In this document: positions 1 through 7,711 of the stretch, piece by piece
Layout: every line of letters begins with the position of its first letter
Numbering within the stretch: position 1 is the stretch's first letter
From: Thomasclavelia sp.
GTDB taxonomy: Bacteria > Bacillota_I > Bacilli_A > Erysipelotrichales > Coprobacillaceae
Assembly: GCA_020025035.1 (NCBI GenBank)
Contig: JAHHSU010000033.1
Span: 1-14,075 of the forward strand
DNA length: 14,075 nt
Direction: 5' to 3'
Made by a program: the position numbers and the translations under genes
The notes under the pieces: model-generated
Told to the model about the DNA's origin: nothing
Seen by the model: only the letters and a program-made list of their open reading frames with translations
Databases searched by the model: none

Positions 1-1557
1 GATAAAGGAAATTATGTACCTAATACTACTTTTATTACATCATATAATAGTGACTTCTCTGCACCAGCATGGGATTATACTACAGGAGCTGATGGAACAG
101 TTACTATTGATAAATGGAAACCTGGAAGAGTATATATACAAGAAGTTTCTGTACCTAACCATTTAGTATTAGATAATACTGTACATACAATGGATATTGT
201 TCCTAATAGTACAGTAACATTTACTGCTACAAATAGTTGGAAAGTTGGGGAAATTAATTTAACTAAAGTAGATAAAGATACAGGTAATATGCCTCAAGGT
301 GCAGCTACTTTAAATGGTGCAAAGTATACATTATATGCAAATAATGATATTTTAAATCCATCTGATAATTCAGTGATTTATCATAGAGATGAAGTTATAT
401 CACCAAAAACTATTAATACAGGTACAGTTGGAGATACAGGATTAAAAACAATAGATAGTAATCATCATATACAATGGAGTAACTTGCCACTTGGTGATTA
501 TTATGTTAAAGAAACAGTAGCTCCACAAGGTTATATGTTAGATACAACAAAACATGAAGTTACAATAGCAACTTTAGATAATTCTGCTGTAATTAGTCAA
601 AATGTAATTTCTAAAGAAGAAGTAACTACTACAAATTTTGTTAAGAAAGATATAGAAAATAATTATTTGCATGGTGGACAATTTCAAGTAGTAGATAAAA
701 GTAATATGAATGTAATCGATACATGGGATAATGACGGAAGAGATCATATTGTAAAAGGATTAACTTTTAATAAACCATATATTTACCAAGAGTTAGAATC
801 ACCAATGAACTACGCAACGGCTCAAGATATAGAATTTACGATTACACAAAATAATCAAGTAATTGAAATGAAAGATCCTCAAGTAACTTTTCAAAAGTTA
901 GACGAGAAAGGTCAATTATTAAAAGGTGCTACAATGCAAGTAACAAATAATCTTACAAAAAATATAGTAGATGAATTTGTTACAGGTGAAGAAACAAACT
1001 ATATTCAAAATTTAGTAGTTGGTGAGGAATATACAATCACTGAAATAAAATCACCTACAGGATATTATGTAACTGATCCTATAGTTTTTAAAGTAACTGA
1101 AGAAAATCAGATATTAACTATGGTTGATAAGCCAATATTAACTGATATTATAGTCAATAAGGTTGATAGTGCTACAAAAGAAGCTATTACATCTAAAGAC
1201 TTTGAATTTACGTTATTTAAAGATAAGGAATGTAAAGAAAAGCTAAAAACTGTTAATGCAGATACAACAACAGGAACAGCAACTTTCTTACAGTTACCAT
1301 ATGGAACATACTATATAAAAGAAACAGTAGCACCAAAGGGATATGAATTAAGTAGCGAAGTAAAAGAAATTATGATTAATGATGATTTAGAAGGTGTAGG
1401 AGATATTCATAGTTTTGAATACGAAAACATTCAATTACCTTCACTATTTGTAGCAACAGGTGATCATAATGATATTGTAGGACTAATATTAATTATATGT
1501 TCTTCTTTATTTTTAATTATTACGATTATTATTTCAAAAAAGAGTCATAAAAATTAA
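1..1557 (+). CDS. Cell-wall-anchored SpaA/Cna-B-domain surface protein, 5' end missing
   Basis: The frame is open from the first base, so this is the C-terminal 518 residues of a longer protein; the ATG at 190 is internal. It contains a run of SpaA/Cna-B-like beta-sandwich repeats. The typical Glu motif recurs at E48 (YIQEVSVP), E171 (YVKETVAPQGY), E264 (YQELESP), E348 (TEIKSPTGYY) and E441 (YIKETVAPKGY). Candidate bond-forming lysines lie near repeat starts (K89 in TKVD, K215/K216, K299, K387). In this family a Lys-Asn isopeptide bond helped by the Glu makes each domain rigid. The C-terminus has VATGD (484-488), one hydrophobic segment and a KKSHKN tail. This is a sortase sorting signal, though not a canonical LPxTG. 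The protein probably acts on the cell surface as a pilin or adhesin stalk; the ligand is unknown. No sortase gene is in view. A terminator follows directly. Confidence 0.88.
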   Translation, partial: DKGNYVPNTTFITSYNSDFSAPAWDYTTGADGTVTIDKWKPGRVYIQEVSVPNHLVLDNTVHTMDIVPNSTVTFTATNSWKVGEINLTKVDKDTGNMPQGAATLNGAKYTLYANNDILNPSDNSVIYHRDEVISPKTINTGTVGDTGLKTIDSNHHIQWSNLPLGDYYVKETVAPQGYMLDTTKHEVTIATLDNSAVISQNVISKEEVTTTNFVKKDIENNYLHGGQFQVVDKSNMNVIDTWDNDGRDHIVKGLTFNKPYIYQELESPMNYATAQDIEFTITQNNQVIEMKDPQVTFQKLDEKGQLLKGATMQVTNNLTKNIVDEFVTGEETNYIQNLVVGEEYTITEIKSPTGYYVTDPIVFKVTEENQILTMVDKPILTDIIVNKVDSATKEAITSKDFEFTLFKDKECKEKLKTVNADTTTGTATFLQLPYGTYYIKETVAPKGYELSSEVKEIMINDDLEGVGDIHSFEYENIQLPSLFVATGDHNDIVGLILIICSSLFLIITIIISKKSHKN

Positions 1558-1587
1558 AAAAACGTCATTTATTTGATGTTTTTTTAA
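1556..1587 (+). terminator. Intrinsic terminator of the surface-protein gene
   Basis: Arms 1556-1567 and 1574-1585 pair over 12 positions with one G-U wobble, leaving a six-base loop (tttatt). The 5' arm is A-rich and the 3' arm ends in a T run, so it could work in both directions. It begins within the stop codon of the surface-protein gene and separates it from the yaaA-recF-gyrB-gyrA operon. Confidence 0.75.
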
Positions 1588-1598
1588 TTTTTATCAAT

Positions 1599-1628
1599 TT
1601 GATATGTTTTATACCAATTTGATATAAT
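1599..1628 (+). promoter_or_regulatory. Candidate sigma-A promoter P1 for the yaaA-recF-gyrBA operon
   Basis: TTGATA (1599-1604) and TATAAT (1623-1628) are separated by 18 bp. The -35 hexamer is the right half of a perfect inverted repeat TATCAA-T-TTGATA (1592-1604). The 11-base string CAATTTGATAT occurs at 1595-1605 and again 20 bp later at 1615-1625, where it overlaps the -10. A repressor or activator bound here could control the operon; that is inference. Confidence 0.5.
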
Positions 1629-1644
1629 ATATCTTATTTCGCTT

Positions 1645-1679
1645 ATTTTGATGTATTTATCAAAATTTTATGATATAAT
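1645..1679 (+). promoter_or_regulatory. Candidate extended -10 promoter P2 with overlapping palindrome
   Basis: TGATATAAT at 1671-1679 is a TGn-extended -10, with no good -35 at 17-18 bp (a TTGATG lies 20 bp upstream at 1648-1653). Just before it is a perfect inverted repeat: ATTTTGAT (1645-1652), a 6-base spacer, then ATCAAAAT (1659-1666). A protein bound there would cover the polymerase contact region. Transcription from P2 would start near 1686, about 27 bases before yaaA. Confidence 0.5.
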
Positions 1680-1712
1680 GATTAGGTAAATTTTAAAGTA
1701 AAGAGGGATATA

Positions 1713-1919
1713 ATGGAGAGCATGAAGATTAAGGATGATTTTATTACCTTAGGCCAATTACTAAAACTAGCTAATTTAGTTAGTAGTGGAACAGAAGCTA
1801 AAATGTGTATTCTTGATGGCTTAGTTTTAGTTAATGATAAAGTAGAGCTACGCAGAGGAAGAAAATTATATCATGGTGATATCGTTGAGTTTCATGAACA
1901 CAAACTTATAATCGAATGA
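1713..1919 (+). CDS. yaaA: S4-domain RNA-binding protein YaaA
   Basis: A 68-residue protein made of one S4-like RNA-binding fold, the usual form of YaaA between dnaN and recF in Bacillota. The core reads as the family pattern: ITLGQLLKLANL, then a helix with GTEAK, then VLVNDKVELRRGRKLYHGD, the basic strand-loop that contacts RNA in S4 proteins. Its exact role is not established; a link to ribosome assembly or RNA binding is family-based. The ATG at 1713 follows AAGAGGG (1701-1707) by five bases. An in-frame ATG at 1722 is a possible alternative. The stop overlaps the recF start (ATGA), so the two are probably translationally coupled. It is the first gene of the gyrase operon. Confidence 0.9.
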   Translation: MESMKIKDDFITLGQLLKLANLVSSGTEAKMCILDGLVLVNDKVELRRGRKLYHGDIVEFHEHKLIIE

Positions 1920-3016
1920 GAATAGATCAAATAAATTTAACAAATTTTCGTAATTTTGAACGGTTTTATACTTATTTTCATCCTAATATTAATATTTTTA
2001 TAGGAAATAATGGACAAGGAAAAACTAATTTAATTGAATCCATATTTTTATTATCGGTGTTTCGTTCATTTCGTACTTATCAACTTGAAAATTTAATTAT
2101 GTTTAACCATGATTTTTTTAAAGTAGACGCAAATATTCATTCGAATAATAGAAATATAAATTTGCAAATAGCTATTACTACAAAATCAAAAAAAGCTAAA
2201 GTTGATGGTAACGATATAAAAAAAACAAGTGAATTTGTAGGATATTTAAATGCTGTAGTATTTACACCTGATGATTTAGAATTAGTTAAAGGAAGTCCTA
2301 ATTTAAGAAGAAAATTTATTGATATTGAATTAAGTAAAATATCACCTATTTATGTTTTCAATTTATCAAAGTACTATAAATTACTAAAAGAAAAAAACAA
2401 GTATTTAAAATCTAAAGCTAAAAGTATCTCTAATCAAGATTTATTTTTAGAAGTATTGAATGAACAAATGGCTAAATTACAAGTAGATATCATTTGTAAA
2501 AGAATCCATTTTATCAACGAATTATCAAAAAGAACGGTTAAAATTTATAGTCAAATTTCTCAAAACGATGAGGTAATATCTTTCAAATATAAATGTTTTG
2601 TAGATTGTAATTGTGATAATCTTTACCAATTGATTTTAAATAGGCTTCATCAAAATTTTTATAAAGATATCAAGTATTCTCTTACTCAAGAAGGAATTCA
2701 TAAAGACGATTTAAAAATTTATATTAACCAAAAAGATGCAAATACTTATGCATCACAAGGTCAGCAAAGAACAATTGTTTTAGCAATGAAAATTGCGTTA
2801 TTAGATTTTATTAAAGATGAAATTGGTGAATATCCAATTTTACTTTTAGATGATGTGTTGTCTGAATTAGATAGTTCAAGAAAACAAATGTTAATAAGTT
2901 TATTAAATAAGGATATACAAACGTTTATTACTACAACATCAATAGAAGAAATTGATAAAATTAGTAATTATAAATTATTTCATATAGAAAATGGTAGATT
3001 AAAGGAGGATTTATAA
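1916..3016 (+). CDS. recF: DNA replication and repair protein RecF
   Basis: A 366-residue SMC-like ATPase that binds DNA at single-strand gaps and, with RecO and RecR, helps load RecA. The Walker A motif is GNNGQGKTN (30-38), the ABC signature is SQGQQR (280-285), and Walker B with the D-loop is LLLDDVLSELD (309-319). Length is normal for the family. The central part (about 90-260) is the lobe II insertion, less conserved as usual. The start overlaps the yaaA stop by four bases, and its stop shares one base with the gyrB start (TAATG). recR lies in the same window at 11858, so two members of the RecFOR pathway are encoded nearby. Confidence 0.97.
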   Translation: MRIDQINLTNFRNFERFYTYFHPNINIFIGNNGQGKTNLIESIFLLSVFRSFRTYQLENLIMFNHDFFKVDANIHSNNRNINLQIAITTKSKKAKVDGNDIKKTSEFVGYLNAVVFTPDDLELVKGSPNLRRKFIDIELSKISPIYVFNLSKYYKLLKEKNKYLKSKAKSISNQDLFLEVLNEQMAKLQVDIICKRIHFINELSKRTVKIYSQISQNDEVISFKYKCFVDCNCDNLYQLILNRLHQNFYKDIKYSLTQEGIHKDDLKIYINQKDANTYASQGQQRTIVLAMKIALLDFIKDEIGEYPILLLDDVLSELDSSRKQMLISLLNKDIQTFITTTSIEEIDKISNYKLFHIENGRLKEDL

Positions 3017-4947
3017 TGAGTGATGTAAAGGTAGAACATAGTTACGACGAATCAGATATTCAAGTTTTAGAAGGACTTGAAGCTGTTAGAAAAAGACCAG
3101 GAATGTATATTGGTAGTACATCAATCAAAGGATTACATCATCTTGTGTGGGAAATTGTAGATAATTCTATTGATGAGGCATTAGCTGGGTATTGTTCTAA
3201 AATTGAAGTTATTTTAGAACCAGGCGATGTTGTAAAGGTTGTTGATGATGGACGAGGAATGCCAACTGGTATTAATGAAAAAACTGGAAAATCTACAGTA
3301 GAAACTATTTTTACAGTATTACATGCTGGTGGTAAATTTGGTGGTGGTGGATACAAAGTATCTGGAGGATTACATGGAGTAGGTGCAAGTGTAGTTAACG
3401 CATTATCAAGTTGGTTAGAAGTTTACGTTCATAATTCAAGAGATGGAAAGTTATATTATCAAAAATTTGAAAATGGTGGAAATCCTGTAGCTGATTTAAA
3501 AATGATTTCAGATACTGATCAACAAGGTTCAACTGTTATCTTTAAAGCTGATCCTGAAATATTTAAAGAATCTACTGTTTATGATTATGACACACTTAAA
3601 GATCGTATACGTCAATTAGCATTTTTAAATAAAGGATTAAAAATTGTTTTAACAGATAATCGAAATGGTGCGAATTTATCTGAAACATTTTATTATGAAG
3701 GTGGAATAAAAGAATATGTTAGTTATGTAAATCGTAATAAAACACCAATTCATGAACAAGTGATTTATATGGATGATGAACAAGACGGTATTCAAGTAGA
3801 AGTTGGAATGCAGTATAATGATGGTTTTCAACCAAATATTTATTCATTTTGTAATAATATAAATACTGTTGAAGGTGGTACTCATGAAGAGGGATTTAGA
3901 TTAGCATTAACACGTATTATTAATAATTATGCTAAAAATAATAATTTTTTAAAGAAAGATGATGACAACTTAACCGGTGATGATGTAAGAGAAGGATTGA
4001 CAGCAATCATCTCTATTAAACATCCTGATCCTCAATATGAAGGACAGACAAAAACTAAATTAGGAAATGCAGAAGTAAGAAAAATTACAAGTAATATTAT
4101 TGCTAGTGCTTTAGAAACATTTTTATTAGAAAATCCAACTACAGCAAAAATTGTTATAGAAAAGGCTCTTTTAGCTTCAAGAGCAAGAATGGCTGCAAAA
4201 CGTGCTAGAGAAATGACACGTAGAAAAAATGTACTAGAAGTAACTTCTTTACCTGGAAAATTAGCTGATTGTACATCAAAAGATCCTACAGAATCTGAAG
4301 TATTTATAGTCGAAGGAGATTCAGCAGGAGGTTCTGCAAAACTAGGAAGAGATAGGTTCACACAAGCAATACTGCCTTTAAAAGGAAAAATACTAAATGT
4401 AGAAAAAGCAAGACTTGAAAGAATTTTAACAAATGCAGAAATTCGTTCTATGATTACTGCTTTTGGTACAGGTATTGGGGAAGATTTTGATATTTCAAAA
4501 TTAAGATATCATAAAATCATTATTATGACCGATGCAGATGTAGATGGAGGACATATTCGTATATTAATGCTTACTTTCTTATATCGTTATTTACGTCCAT
4601 TAGTAGAACAAGGATATGTATATGCAGCACAACCTCCTTTATATTTATTAAAACAAGGAAAGGAAGAACATTATTGTTATAGTGATGAAGAACTATCAAG
4701 ATTAAAGCAAGAACTTGGTCCAAATGCTAGATATAGTATTCAACGTTATAAAGGTTTAGGTGAAATGGATGCAGAACAATTATGGGAAACAACAATGGAT
4801 CCAAATAAACGTGTATTGTTACAAATAACTGTAGAAGATGCAATGGAAGCAGATATGGTTTTTGATATGTTAATGGGTGAAAAAGTAGAGCCTAGACGTG
4901 AATTCATTCAAGAAAATGCAAAATACGTAACAAATCTAGATATATAG
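3016..4947 (+). CDS. gyrB: DNA gyrase subunit B
   Basis: A 643-residue ATPase subunit of gyrase, which introduces negative supercoils as GyrA2GyrB2. The N-terminal GHKL domain shows the catalytic Glu and Mg-binding Asn in EIVDNS (E46, N50), DDGRGMP (77-83) and the ATP-lid glycines around GGKFGGGGYKVSGGLHGVG. The transducer domain follows, then TOPRIM with EGDSAGG (433-439) and DADVD (506-510), the metal-binding acidic residues. The C-terminal block QRYKGLGEMD and the MGEKVEPRREFI tail are typical. The length is the short Gram-positive form. A strong AAGGAGG (3002-3008) precedes the ATG, and the start overlaps the recF stop by one base. gyrA follows after 13 bases, which supports gyrase rather than topoisomerase IV. 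Confidence 0.98.
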   Translation: MSDVKVEHSYDESDIQVLEGLEAVRKRPGMYIGSTSIKGLHHLVWEIVDNSIDEALAGYCSKIEVILEPGDVVKVVDDGRGMPTGINEKTGKSTVETIFTVLHAGGKFGGGGYKVSGGLHGVGASVVNALSSWLEVYVHNSRDGKLYYQKFENGGNPVADLKMISDTDQQGSTVIFKADPEIFKESTVYDYDTLKDRIRQLAFLNKGLKIVLTDNRNGANLSETFYYEGGIKEYVSYVNRNKTPIHEQVIYMDDEQDGIQVEVGMQYNDGFQPNIYSFCNNINTVEGGTHEEGFRLALTRIINNYAKNNNFLKKDDDNLTGDDVREGLTAIISIKHPDPQYEGQTKTKLGNAEVRKITSNIIASALETFLLENPTTAKIVIEKALLASRARMAAKRAREMTRRKNVLEVTSLPGKLADCTSKDPTESEVFIVEGDSAGGSAKLGRDRFTQAILPLKGKILNVEKARLERILTNAEIRSMITAFGTGIGEDFDISKLRYHKIIIMTDADVDGGHIRILMLTFLYRYLRPLVEQGYVYAAQPPLYLLKQGKEEHYCYSDEELSRLKQELGPNARYSIQRYKGLGEMDAEQLWETTMDPNKRVLLQITVEDAMEADMVFDMLMGEKVEPRREFIQENAKYVTNLDI

Positions 4948-4960
4948 TGAGGTTAAAAAT

Positions 4961-7423
4961 ATGGAAGAAAGTAGAATTAAAAAGACTGGTCTTACAACAG
5001 AAATGAAAAAATCTTTTTTGGAGTATTCGTTATCAGTCATTGTTTCAAGAGCTTTACCAGATGTAAAGGATGGATTAAAACCAGTACAACGACGCATTGT
5101 TTATGGAATGAATGAATTAGGAGCATATTGTGATAAACCGTATAAAAAATCTGCACGTATCACAGGGGAAGTAATGGGGAAATATCATCCCCATGGTGAT
5201 TCATCTATTTATGATGCTTTAGTTCGAATGGCACAGGATTTTTCATACCGTTATATGTTAGTAGATGGTCATGGAAATTTTGGATCTATAGATGGAGATA
5301 GTGCAGCGGCACAACGTTATACTGAAGCTAGAATGTCTAAGTTATCAATGGAATTAGTTAGAGATATTAATAAAGATACGATAGATTTTGTTCCAAATTA
5401 TGATGGAGAAGAAAAAGAACCGGTTGTTTTACCATCGAGATTTCCTAATTTACTTGTTAATGGATCTACTGGAATTGCAGTAGGTATGGCAACAAATATT
5501 CCTCCGCATAATTTAGGAGAAGTAATAGATGCAGTTTTAGCAATTGCTAAAAACCCTGAAATATCTGTTACGGAATTAATGGATAATTATATACATGGTC
5601 CTGATTTTCCTACTGGTGCGTATGTATTAGGTAAATCTGGAATAAAGAAAGCATATGAAACTGGTAATGGTCTAGTTGTGATGAGAGCAAAAACTGATAT
5701 TATTGAAGAAAAAAATGGTAAAAAAGCTATCATTGTAACTGAAATACCATATCAGGTAAATAAATCAAGATTAATAGAAAAAATTGCAGATCATGTAAAG
5801 GAAAAACGAATAGATGGAATTACAGATTTACGTGATGAATCAAATCGTGATGGAATACGAATTGTTATTGAATTAAGAAGAGATGTGCAAGCAGAAGTAG
5901 TATTAAATCAATTATATAAACTAACTGCCTTACAATCTACATTTGGTGTGAACATGATAGCATTAGTAGACAATGAACCTAAAACATTAGGTCTTAAGGA
6001 AATTATTTGTCATTATTTAGATCATCAAGAAACTGTTATCAAAAGACGTACAATGTTTGATCTAAAAAAAGCAAAAGAAAGAGCTCATATTTTAGAAGGA
6101 TTAAAAATTGCTTTAGATCATATAGACGAAATTATTAATTTAATTCGTTCAAGTAGAACCACTGACATTATTCAATCACGATTAATGGAAGAATTTGGAT
6201 TATCAGAAAAGCAAGCAAAAGCAATCAGAGAATTACAATTACAAAGATTAGCTGGATTAGAAAGAGAAAAAATTATTAATGAATACACAAGTTTATTAGA
6301 AATTATTGCTGACCTAGAAGATATTTTAGCAAAAAGAGAAAGAGTATTGTCTATTATAGAAGAAGAATTATTAGAAATAAAAGATAAGTACAATGATCCT
6401 AGAAGAACTGAAATTATTCAAGGTACATTTGATCTTGAAGATGAAGATTTAATACCTGTAGAAGATATTATTATTTCTCTTACAACTAATGGTTATATTA
6501 AACGATTACCAGTTGACACGTATAAATCACAAAATAGAGGTGGTAGAGGTGTTAAGGGAATGTCTACGAATAACGATGATATAGTTGCACAAATGGTGAA
6601 CATGGAGACACATGATGAATTATTATTCTTTACAAATTTTGGAAAAGTATATCGTTTAAAAGGATATCAAATACCTGAATTTAGTAGAACTGCAAAAGGA
6701 TTACCAGTGATCAATTTACTTAATTTAAGTGAGAATGAATTTGTTAAATCAATGATTAGTATTTCTAAGAAACAAAAAGACGAAGAATCAAAAAATAAAT
6801 ATTTATTCTTTGCAACAAAACAAGGTCTTGTAAAAAGAGTTGCAATAGAAGAATTTGATAGTATACGTCAATCAGGAAAAATTGCGATTACTTTAAAAGA
6901 TAATGATGAATTAGTTTCTGTTCGAATGACAAGTGGAGAAGATGAAATTTTAATAGCTTCATCTAACGGAAAGTTAGTTCGTTTTGATGAATGTTGTGTT
7001 CGACAAATGGGAAGAACCGCATCAGGTGTAAGAGGTATTAATGTAGATGGAGGTTATGTTATTGGCTTTGCAACTGATAAAGAAGGTAAATATATCATGG
7101 TCGTAACAGAAAAAGGTTATGGTAAAATGTCTCCAATTGATGAATACAGAAAGTCAAATCGTGGTGGAAAAGGTGTTAAGACATTGAACACTACTGATAA
7201 AAATGGTAGCATAGTATCATTAAGAGCAGTAAATGGAGATGAAGACTTGTTAATCATTACTAATGATGGAATTGTTATTAGATTACCTATGGAACAAGTA
7301 AAAACTTCGGGAAGAAATACACAAGGTGTTAGACTTATCAAGGTATCTGAGACATCAAAAGTGTCAACACTAGAAGTTGTTGAAAAGTCAGAAACATTAT
7401 TTACAGAGGAAGAATCAAATTAA
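4961..7423 (+). CDS. gyrA: DNA gyrase subunit A
   Basis: An 820-residue subunit that cuts and rejoins DNA in the gyrase complex. The catalytic tyrosine is Y120 in QRYTEARM. The quinolone region is HPHGDSSIYDALVRMAQ; S81 and D85 match E. coli S83 and D87, so the sequence looks wild-type for quinolone binding. The coiled-coil and tower region runs to about 500. The C-terminal beta-pinwheel carries a GyrA box QNRGGRG (524-530), needed for DNA wrapping and diagnostic for gyrase versus ParC. A degenerate blade repeat is NRGGKG (733-738). The ribosome binding site GTGAGG begins on the last base of the gyrB stop. The stop codon directly abuts a parS site. Confidence 0.98.
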   Translation: MEESRIKKTGLTTEMKKSFLEYSLSVIVSRALPDVKDGLKPVQRRIVYGMNELGAYCDKPYKKSARITGEVMGKYHPHGDSSIYDALVRMAQDFSYRYMLVDGHGNFGSIDGDSAAAQRYTEARMSKLSMELVRDINKDTIDFVPNYDGEEKEPVVLPSRFPNLLVNGSTGIAVGMATNIPPHNLGEVIDAVLAIAKNPEISVTELMDNYIHGPDFPTGAYVLGKSGIKKAYETGNGLVVMRAKTDIIEEKNGKKAIIVTEIPYQVNKSRLIEKIADHVKEKRIDGITDLRDESNRDGIRIVIELRRDVQAEVVLNQLYKLTALQSTFGVNMIALVDNEPKTLGLKEIICHYLDHQETVIKRRTMFDLKKAKERAHILEGLKIALDHIDEIINLIRSSRTTDIIQSRLMEEFGLSEKQAKAIRELQLQRLAGLEREKIINEYTSLLEIIADLEDILAKRERVLSIIEEELLEIKDKYNDPRRTEIIQGTFDLEDEDLIPVEDIIISLTTNGYIKRLPVDTYKSQNRGGRGVKGMSTNNDDIVAQMVNMETHDELLFFTNFGKVYRLKGYQIPEFSRTAKGLPVINLLNLSENEFVKSMISISKKQKDEESKNKYLFFATKQGLVKRVAIEEFDSIRQSGKIAITLKDNDELVSVRMTSGEDEILIASSNGKLVRFDECCVRQMGRTASGVRGINVDGGYVIGFATDKEGKYIMVVTEKGYGKMSPIDEYRKSNRGGKGVKTLNTTDKNGSIVSLRAVNGDEDLLIITNDGIVIRLPMEQVKTSGRNTQGVRLIKVSETSKVSTLEVVEKSETLFTEEESN

Positions 7424-7439
7424 TGTTTCACGTGAAACA
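7424..7439. promoter_or_regulatory. parS: parS site 1 (ParB/Spo0J binding site)
   Basis: TGTTTCACGTGAAACA is an exact match to the palindromic consensus bound by ParB/Spo0J, the CTP-dependent clamp that spreads from parS and recruits SMC for chromosome segregation. It begins on the base after the gyrA stop. The perfect palindrome extends to 7417-7446 (30 bp). As RNA it would fold into a long hairpin, but no T run follows, so a terminator role is doubtful. Confidence 0.93.
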
Positions 7440-7475
7440 TTAATTTAAATTAAAAATATTTAATAAAACAAATCG

Positions 7476-7684
7476 TCGATTAGGATAAGTATGTAAAAAT
7501 TTATTTACAGAGAGCTAATGTATGGTGAAAATTAGTAATAAATTTTATTGAAATCAACCTATGAGTGAAATAGTGAAATAAGTATCTATTTCCGGTAAAA
7601 AGCCGTTATCAAATAAGATAAGTTATTACTTATGAAAAAGGGTGGTACCACGATTCATTCGTCCCTTGTAAAAGGTACCTTTTT
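7476..7684 (+). ncRNA. T-box riboswitch with serine (UCA) specifier, serS leader
   Basis: This leader senses uncharged tRNA-Ser and lets serS be transcribed when serine charging is low. Stem I has TAGG (7481-7484) paired with CCTA (7558-7561). Between them lie the loop-E parts AGTA (7488-7491) and GAA (7550-7552), then the specifier UCA at 7554-7556 followed by A. The long upper helix pairs AAAATTTATT with AATAAATTTT, topped by the AGAGAGC motif and a CTAAT/ATTAG hairpin. Stem III is ATAAG/CTTAT (7618-7633). The antiterminator pairs AAGGG with CCCTT and ACGA with TCGT around the 7-base bulge TGGTACC (7643-7649), which binds the tRNA NCCA end. The 5' limit is approximate, and I see no convincing promoter between the parS site and the leader. 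Confidence 0.93.
7644..7684 (+). terminator. T-box regulatory terminator
   Basis: GGTACC (7644-7649) can pair with GGTACC (7674-7679), followed by TTTTT (7680-7684); upstream A residues can extend the stem across a bulge. Because the left arm lies inside the antiterminator bulge, this stem and the antiterminator exclude each other, which is the usual T-box switch. Confidence 0.8.
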
Positions 7685-7696
7685 ATATATCGATAG

Positions 7697-7704
7697 AAAA
7701 GGAG
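7697..7704 (+). promoter_or_regulatory. Ribosome binding site that sets the serS start
   Basis: AAAAGGAG ends one base before an ATG at 7706 but seven bases before the ATG at 7712. The second spacing is normal, so translation should start at 7712. The resulting N-terminus MIDIAVLRNNPEL matches the usual SerRS start. Confidence 0.75.
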
Positions 7705-7711
7705 AATGAAA

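Noticed and set aside
190..1557. Treating the surface protein as a complete gene starting at ATG 190
   Set aside because: The same frame is open to base 1 and encodes another isopeptide-type segment (YIQEVSVP), and there is no signal peptide after 190; the gene is cut by the window edge.
4032..4361. 109-codon open frame on the minus strand opposite gyrB
   Set aside because: It lies wholly within the conserved TOPRIM-coding part of gyrB and shows no recognisable domain; it is a shadow of that gene. The other minus-strand frames in gyrB, gyrA, serS and tmk were rejected likewise.
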